A stretch of 11,980 nt of DNA, from NCBI GenBank assembly GCA_023389315.1, contig JAEWEQ010000086.1:1-11980 (forward strand), in the 5' to 3' direction. This DNA comes from Actinomycetes bacterium (GTDB lineage Bacteria; Actinomycetota; Actinomycetes; Actinomycetales; Actinomycetaceae). A program made the position numbers and the translations under genes. The notes beneath the pieces are model-generated. The model saw nothing but the letters and a program-made list of their open reading frames with translations. It was not told the origin of the DNA and searched no databases. Numbering within the stretch: the stretch's first letter is position 1; every line of letters starts with the position of its first letter. This document shows positions 6,890 through 11,980 of this stretch, one piece after another.

Positions 6890-6936
6890 AAAACGGGCGG
6901 CTGCCGGGGACAATCCCCCACGCAGCCGCCCGCTTT
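6890..6936 (-). terminator. Strong intrinsic terminator between maf and gltA
   Basis: Arms 6894-6904 and 6922-6932 form a perfect 11-bp GC-rich stem (CGGGCGGCTGC), and the loop contains a further GGGG/CCCC pairing. In the minus-strand RNA the stem is followed by TTTTGTTGTT, a good U-run, so it ends gltA transcription. On the plus strand only CTTT follows, but it may also stop maf transcripts. The 60 bp between the maf stop and this site hold nothing else I can identify. Confidence 0.88.
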
Positions 6937-6944
6937 GGTAGGCG

Positions 6945-8306
<1,362 letters not shown>

Positions 8307-8315
8307 GGCGGCCAT

Positions 8316-8322
8316 CTCCTTT
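8316..8322 (-). promoter_or_regulatory. Ribosome binding site that decides the gltA start
   Basis: AAAGGAG on the minus strand lies directly against ATG 8315 (spacing zero) and 9 nt from ATG 8306. Normal spacing is about 5-10 nt, so the site selects the second ATG. Confidence 0.7.
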
Positions 8323-8397
8323 ACTTCTTTGGTGATAGTTCGGCTCGGTCTTCAGGTTCGGCCCCCACTTCCGCGTGGTGAACGGACCAACACACTT

Positions 8398-8441
8398 AGA
8401 TTATCTTGGCATCGAGATTTCTGCCTGGCGAACGCTCGCCA
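8398..8441 (-). promoter_or_regulatory. gltA promoter region with palindromic operator candidate
   Basis: A minus-strand -10-like GATAAT (8405-8400), overlapping TAATCT (8403-8398), lies about 95 bp upstream of the gltA start. A 16-bp dyad, TGGCGA-ACGC-TCGCCA (8426-8441), covers the expected -35 position. Perfect 6-bp arms around a central CG resemble LacI-family operators in form. No TTGACA-like -35 is seen, so either an activator or a repressor is possible. The region 8323-8397 is a GC-rich leader without a supported gene. Confidence 0.4.
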
Positions 8442-8454
8442 AAATATGGACGAA

Positions 8455-8496
8455 TTTCAAAAGCGACGGGAGGTAAATCACACTTCCCGTCGCTTT
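8455..8496 (-). terminator. Intrinsic terminator of fdxA
   Basis: Arms 8460-8471 and 8485-8496 form a perfect 12-bp stem AAAGCGACGGGA / TCCCGTCGCTTT. In the minus-strand RNA it ends in CGCTTTTGAAATT, giving a short U-run. It lies 11 bp past the fdxA stop and separates fdxA from gltA. Confidence 0.82.
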
Positions 8497-8506
8497 CGAC
8501 CCGTTT

Positions 8507-8830
8507 TCACTCTTGGTTTTGAGGCGGCAAATTCGCGATCATCTCGTCATCATAATCTTGCGCGCCGGCCCGCTGCGCCCCGCCGGGGCTACCAAGCTGC
8601 TTGAAAAAGTCCACATTCGCGCGGTAGTAGTCGGCCCATTCGGTGGGCAGATCGTCCTCGTAATAAATGGCCTCCACCGGGCAAACCGGCTCGCAAGCGC
8701 CGCAGTCCACGCATTCTTCCGGGTGGATGTAAAGGCTGCGCTGTCCCTCGTAAATGCAGTCCACCGGACATTCATCCACGCACGCGCGGTCTTTGACATC
8801 CACACACGGTTGCGCAATCACGTAAGTCAC
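8507..8830 (-). CDS. fdxA: Seven-iron ferredoxin (3Fe-4S / 4Fe-4S)
   Basis: A 107-residue low-potential electron carrier. Cysteine spacing matches Azotobacter ferredoxin I shifted by one residue: Cys9, Cys17 and Cys50 for the [3Fe-4S] cluster, and Cys21, Cys40, Cys43 and Cys46 for the [4Fe-4S] cluster; Cys25 corresponds to a non-ligand cysteine. A valine stands at the position of the extra cysteine of FdI, so the first cluster cannot be a second canonical 4Fe-4S. Conserved blocks are DECPVDCIYEG, YIHPEECVDCGACEPVCPVEAIYYEDD and a C-terminal tail WADYYRANVDFF typical of actinobacterial FdxA. Start GTG 8830 has AAGGAG 7 nt upstream. It is followed by its own terminator, so it is probably monocistronic. 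The reductase and enzyme partners are not in the window. Confidence 0.96.
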   Translation of the reverse strand: MTYVIAQPCVDVKDRACVDECPVDCIYEGQRSLYIHPEECVDCGACEPVCPVEAIYYEDDLPTEWADYYRANVDFFKQLGSPGGAQRAGAQDYDDEMIANLPPQNQE

Positions 8831-8893
8831 GGCGATTCTCCTTCCAGGCTCCGCAGCGGGAGCGATGGGTGGTTATTTCTTTTCCCTACCCGC

Positions 8894-8899
8894 TATTAT
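8894..8899 (+). promoter_or_regulatory. -10 element TATTAT just before the 80-residue SH3-like gene
   Basis: TATTAT matches the -10 consensus at five of six positions and ends 6 nt before ATG 8906. No Shine-Dalgarno site precedes the ATG at normal spacing, so a leaderless mRNA is likely. The opposite strand of the same stretch reads GATAAT and could serve fdxA. No clear -35 is seen. Confidence 0.5.
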
Positions 8900-8905
8900 C
8901 GCACT

Positions 8906-9148
8906 ATGACCGCGAAGCGCACACCTTCACCCGCCCTGCCTTGGCTGCAGTGGCGCGTCGGACAGCGCGTCGTGGTGCGCTACCGGGCCGAGGACGGGGT
9001 CCATGACGCGCTCGGGCACCTCACCGAAGTGGGCGTGCACGGCGTCACCGTCAGCACCCGCCGCGGCCTGGTTTCGGTGGCGGCGCAGACCATGATCACC
9101 GGCAAGATCGTTCCCGAATCGCCGTTCCCGACATTGCCCAGGACGTAG
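8906..9148 (+). CDS. Small SH3-like beta-barrel protein (80 residues), function unknown
   Basis: The protein begins MTAKRTPSPALPWLQWRVGQ and continues with VVVRYR, DALGHLTEVG and VTVSTRRGLVSV, ending in TMITGKIVPESP. The alternation of short beta strands and turns resembles the small SH3-like domain found at the N-terminus of some actinobacterial GNAT acetyltransferases encoded beside fdxA (recalled from family knowledge, not searched). Here the protein stops after that domain: no acetyltransferase part follows in any plus-strand frame before typA. It may be a reduced free-standing version or one of the short unnamed actinobacterial families. Start ATG 8906 was chosen because the upstream part of the open frame is antisense to fdxA, and because TATTAT lies 6 nt before it. 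It is divergent from fdxA and convergent with typA. I do not assign a function. Confidence 0.68.
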   Translation: MTAKRTPSPALPWLQWRVGQRVVVRYRAEDGVHDALGHLTEVGVHGVTVSTRRGLVSVAAQTMITGKIVPESPFPTLPRT

Positions 9149-9283
9149 GCACCCTCGGTTAGCGGCGCGCGGCGGGCTGCTGGGAGCGGTTGGTCGGCGC
9201 GGTTGGTCGCGGGGCGGGCTGTGCGGTTGGTCGCACACGCGCGCTGCACGCGGCAGGCGGGCTGCTGGGTGCCGGCGGAACGG
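9149..9283. repeat. Convergent spacer with short direct repeats
   Basis: Between the 80-residue gene and the typA stop, GCGGTTGGTCG occurs three times (9186-9196, 9199-9209, 9223-9233) and GGCGGGCTGCTGGG twice, identically (9171-9184, 9256-9269). The triplicate copies are 13 and 24 bp apart; the pair brackets them. No gene and no convincing U-tailed terminator for typA was found here. Confidence 0.6.
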
Positions 9284-11206
9284 TTAGTTGCGTTCGGCGC
9301 GGCGCTGGCGGGCAGCGATCTTGAAACGTTCCTGCGCTGAGAGCACGTTCTTACGCACCCGGATGGACTCGGGAGTGACCTCCACGCACTCGTCCTCGGC
9401 GGCAAACTCCAAAGACTCTTCCAACGTCAGGCGTCGCGGCGGGACCAACCCTTCGAACGTGTCAGCGGTAGCTGAACGCATATTGGTTTGCTTCTTCTCC
9501 CGCGTGAGGTTCACATCCATGTCCTCATTGCGGGGGTTCTCCCCCACCACTTGGCCCTCGTATACTTCCGAGCCGGCCTGCACGATGAAGGACCCGCGCT
9601 CTTGCAGGTTAATCATGGCGTAGGGGGTGGCCTGGCCGGGACGGTCCGCCACCAGTGAGCCCGTCAAGCGTGACTCAATGGCCCCGTGCCACGGCTCGTA
9701 TCCGGCAAAGATGGAAGCCGCGATCCCGGTGCCGCGAGTCTCGGTGAGGAAGCGGGTGCGGAACCCAATCAGACCGCGAGCGGGCACCTTGAATTCCAGG
9801 CGCACCCACCCGGTGCCGTGATTAGTCATCGAATCCATCCGCCCCTTGCGGGCCGCCAGCAGCTGGGTCACCTGCCCTAAGTATTCCTCCGGCACGTCAA
9901 TGGTGAGTGCCTCCATCGGCTCACAGGTTTTCCCGTCGATCTGGCGAGTAACCACCTGCGGTTTGCCTACGGTGAGTTCGAACCCTTCCCGGCGCATCTG
10001 CTCCACCAGGATCGCCAGCGCCAGTTCCCCGCGACCCTGCACTTCCCAGGCGTCGGGACGCGCAGTGGGCAGCACCCGCAAGGAGACGTTGCCCACCAGT
10101 TCGCGATCCAAGCGGTCTTTGACCTGCCGGGCGGTGACTTTCGCCCCGCGCACGCGCCCCGCCAAGGGGGAGGTATTAATGCCGATGGTGATGGAAATGG
10201 CTGGGTCATCGACGGTGATAAGGGGCAGCGGGCGCGGATCCTCGGGGTCCACCAGGGACTCCCCGATGGTGATGTCCGCGATCCCCGCCACCGCCACAAT
10301 GTCACCGGCGTGAGCTTCCTCAGCGGGCTTGCGTTCCAAACCTTCGGTTACTAACAGCTCGGAAATACGGACGTTTTGCAAGGTACCGTCAGCTTTGGCC
10401 CACCCAACGGACTGGCCCTTACGGAGGGTGCCGTTGTGGATGCGCAGCAGTGCGATACGCCCCAAGAAGCTGGAGGCATCCAAGTTGGTGACGTGCGCCT
10501 GCAAGGGTGCGTCCGGGTCGAAGCTGGGGCCGGGGATACGTGACAGCAGGGTTTCGAACAGCGGCTCCAAGTCGGTTTGCGGCACTTCCCCCAGCTGGGG
10601 GCATTCCAGGCAAGAGCGCCCCTGCTTGGCGCAGGCGTAGATCACCGGCACGTCCAGCAGGGCGTCCAGGTCAATGTCGGCGCCCTCATTAACCAGGTCT
10701 TCTGCCAAAGTTAGCAGCAGGTCAGTGGTTTCATCCACCACTTCCGCGGTGCGCGCATCGGGGCGGTCGACTTTATTGACTACTACTACCACCGGCAATT
10801 TCGCGTCCAAGGCTTTGCGCAGCACGAACCGGGTTTGCGGCAAGGGGCCTTCGGCGGCATCCACCAGCAGGAGCACGCCATCTACCATGGACAGGGCGCG
10901 TTCGACCTCGCCACCAAAGTCCGCGTGCCCGGGGGTATCCACCACGTTGATGGTGATCCCGTCGGCTAGTCCCAGGGCCTGGGCAGCGGGACCGCGGTAG
11001 TGCACGGCCGTGTTCTTGGCCAAAATGGTGATGCCTTTTTCGCGCTCCAAGTCCCCGGAGTCCATCACGCGCTCACCGCGTTTTTCCACGGTGTCGTGGG
11101 CGGCGAATGCTCCTGACTGCCACAGCATGGCATCCACCAGGGTGGTTTTGCCGTGGTCTACGTGCGCCACGATGGCGATGTTGCGAATATCTGCGCGCTG
11201 GCCCAT
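9284..11206 (-). CDS. typA: Translational GTPase TypA/BipA
   Basis: A 640-residue ribosome-associated GTPase related to EF-G, involved in ribosome assembly and adaptation to stress or low temperature in other bacteria. GTPase motifs: G1 AHVDHGKTT (14-22), G2 threonine in REKGIT (about Thr60), G3 DTPGH (90-94), G4 NKVD (144-147). After domains II and III come the TypA-specific C-terminal regions, with GRGELALAILVEQMRREG, PARGLIGFRTRFLTETRGTG, REKKQTNMRSATADTFEGL and a basic tail ending in RRAERN. Full length is normal. Start ATG 11206 has GAGAGGA about 5 nt upstream. Three cysteines at 192, 199 and 202 (ACAKQGRSCLEC) replace residues that I remember as Ser/Asp/Arg-like in most TypA. A possible promoter is TTGCGG (11267-11262), 19 bp, TATTCT (11242-11237). 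It is monocistronic here. Confidence 0.97.
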   Translation of the reverse strand: MGQRADIRNIAIVAHVDHGKTTLVDAMLWQSGAFAAHDTVEKRGERVMDSGDLEREKGITILAKNTAVHYRGPAAQALGLADGITINVVDTPGHADFGGEVERALSMVDGVLLLVDAAEGPLPQTRFVLRKALDAKLPVVVVVNKVDRPDARTAEVVDETTDLLLTLAEDLVNEGADIDLDALLDVPVIYACAKQGRSCLECPQLGEVPQTDLEPLFETLLSRIPGPSFDPDAPLQAHVTNLDASSFLGRIALLRIHNGTLRKGQSVGWAKADGTLQNVRISELLVTEGLERKPAEEAHAGDIVAVAGIADITIGESLVDPEDPRPLPLITVDDPAISITIGINTSPLAGRVRGAKVTARQVKDRLDRELVGNVSLRVLPTARPDAWEVQGRGELALAILVEQMRREGFELTVGKPQVVTRQIDGKTCEPMEALTIDVPEEYLGQVTQLLAARKGRMDSMTNHGTGWVRLEFKVPARGLIGFRTRFLTETRGTGIAASIFAGYEPWHGAIESRLTGSLVADRPGQATPYAMINLQERGSFIVQAGSEVYEGQVVGENPRNEDMDVNLTREKKQTNMRSATADTFEGLVPPRRLTLEESLEFAAEDECVEVTPESIRVRKNVLSAQERFKIAARQRRAERN

Positions 11207-11530
11207 ACCGGTCCTCTCATTGTTTTTAGCGTTAATAGAATAGTCCCGCTCCCCTCCATCCCCGCAATCACCGGGGTGCGACGTTCACCACGCTGCGCCG
11301 GGCTACCCCATTCCCCCGTGCACGCACCACCTGCCCCTTCACCGCCGCACTCCCAGACCACGTCCCGACCTTAGCGGCCCGCCCACGTTCTCGCCAGCAC
11401 TCCGAGCTGCACGCATCCGCCCGCTCACCACCGGCCCTGGGTCGCATGCCTGACAGACACGTTGTCCATTGTGCCCCGGGTTGCACGCACCCTTGCCCCA
11501 TTCCCGGAGCCCGTGGGGCATACTGGAGCA
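11207..11530. promoter_or_regulatory. Divergent spacer between typA and the PH-domain gene
   Basis: This 324-bp stretch contains no gene I can support. Its left end carries the typA ribosome site and a candidate promoter: minus-strand TATTCT (11242-11237) with TTGCGG 19 bp upstream. The middle (about 11280-11450) is C-rich on the plus strand and unremarkable. The right end has an inverted repeat with 7-bp arms TGCCCCA / TGGGGCA (11494-11500 and 11514-11520) that runs into the -10-like CATACT (11519-11524), 6 nt before the GTG start of the next gene. Confidence 0.5.
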
Positions 11531-11980
11531 GTGCATCCTACTATCGTGATCTACTCTCGCCCCGCCCGAATTACCGCTTATTTAATTATCTCTACCGCAG
11601 TGGCGGTAACCGCCTGGTCACTTTGGCGTGATGGCTTCGCGGCTTCTGCTCCATTCTTGCCTTACGTGTGGATAGTGGCTTGGGTCGGTTGGGTTTTATG
11701 GGGCCAGCCGCGTGTACAGTTATCGGCTGAGGGCGTTTACGCCCGTAACCTGGTTACTTGGTTGGCTTTGCGTTGGGATCAAATTGAAGAAGTGGAAGCA
11801 AACTATGGTCTGGTGTTGCACTGCGGGGGCAAGGCGTTTCGGTTGACTGCTGCTCCCCCGCGATCAGGCTTAAGCACCTTGCGGCGCACTCCCTTACCGC
11901 AAGATCTGCCGCACATTGATTTTTCCGCTAAGCAAGTGCATCTGGATTTAGACACTAACCAGGCGATGCGTCTGCTGGAG
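11531..11980 (+). CDS. PH-domain membrane protein, 3' end cut by window edge
   Basis: The first 150 residues of an actinobacterial bacterial-PH (bPH_6-like) protein are present; no stop is reached before the right edge. Seen here: two hydrophobic segments (about 14-32 and 42-57, Trp-rich in the second), a short link GQPRVQLSAEGVYARN that opens the PH fold, then LRWDQIEEVEANYGLVLHC (80-98) and a basic, proline-containing stretch. Such proteins sit in the membrane with the PH part in the cytoplasm; a specific function is not known. Start GTG 11531 was chosen because CATACT ends 6 nt before it, and GGAG is only 2 nt away, too close to act as a normal ribosome site. Codon use is AT-richer than its neighbours, with several rare TTA leucine codons and ATT/GCT endings. 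Family call is likely rather than certain. Confidence 0.75.
   Translation, partial: MHPTIVIYSRPARITAYLIISTAVAVTAWSLWRDGFAASAPFLPYVWIVAWVGWVLWGQPRVQLSAEGVYARNLVTWLALRWDQIEEVEANYGLVLHCGGKAFRLTAAPPRSGLSTLRRTPLPQDLPHIDFSAKQVHLDLDTNQAMRLLE

Noticed and set aside
8513..8905. Upstream extension of the SH3-like protein to 211 residues
   Set aside because: The extra 131 residues are antisense to the well-supported ferredoxin gene and its leader.

Overview
The window is ordinary core chromosome from a high-GC Gram-positive bacterium (Actinomycetota). The evidence is the GC-rich sequence (an eyeball estimate of about 60% or slightly more), several GTG starts, and gene content typical of the phylum: a DUF3039 gene overlapping a superfamily 2 helicase gene, a seven-iron ferredoxin of FdxA type, an actinobacterial-style Maf, and a bacterial PH-domain membrane protein. 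An Actinomyces-like relative is my best guess, but genus cannot be fixed from the sequence.

Layout. Positions 1-3307, minus strand: nagB, then a DUF3039 protein, an SF2 helicase whose start overlaps the DUF3039 stop by 8 bp, and an SMR efflux subunit that runs off the left edge. The gaps are short (48 bp, -8 bp, 16 bp), so this can be one transcript. Positions 3308-4111: a palindrome-rich leader upstream of nagB, a hairpin, the nucleoid protein HU on the minus strand, and a 308-bp divergent spacer. Positions 4112-6829, plus strand: a DUF885 putative metallopeptidase abutting a long Maf-like pyrophosphatase. Positions 6890-8905: a shared terminator, citrate synthase and ferredoxin on the minus strand, the last two separated by another terminator. 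Positions 8906-9148, plus strand: an 80-residue SH3-like protein. Positions 9149-9283: a short spacer full of small direct repeats. Positions 9284-11206, minus strand: the ribosome-associated GTPase TypA/BipA. Positions 11207-11530: a gene-free divergent spacer. Positions 11531-11980, plus strand: a PH-domain membrane protein that runs off the right edge.

The genes are mostly housekeeping: amino-sugar entry to glycolysis (NagB), the first TCA step (GltA), electron transfer (FdxA), chromosome compaction (HU), translation and stress adaptation (TypA), nucleotide sanitation (Maf), and cation or guanidinium export (SMR). I see no mobile element, CRISPR array, rRNA, tRNA or obvious novel system. 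The points most worth a second look are a recurring -10-like motif 6-7 nt before several start codons, which suggests leaderless mRNAs; the repeat-bearing N-terminal tail and proline-rich insert of Maf; the uncharacterised DUF3039-helicase pair; the free-standing SH3-like protein beside fdxA; and palindromes in the control regions of nagB and gltA.
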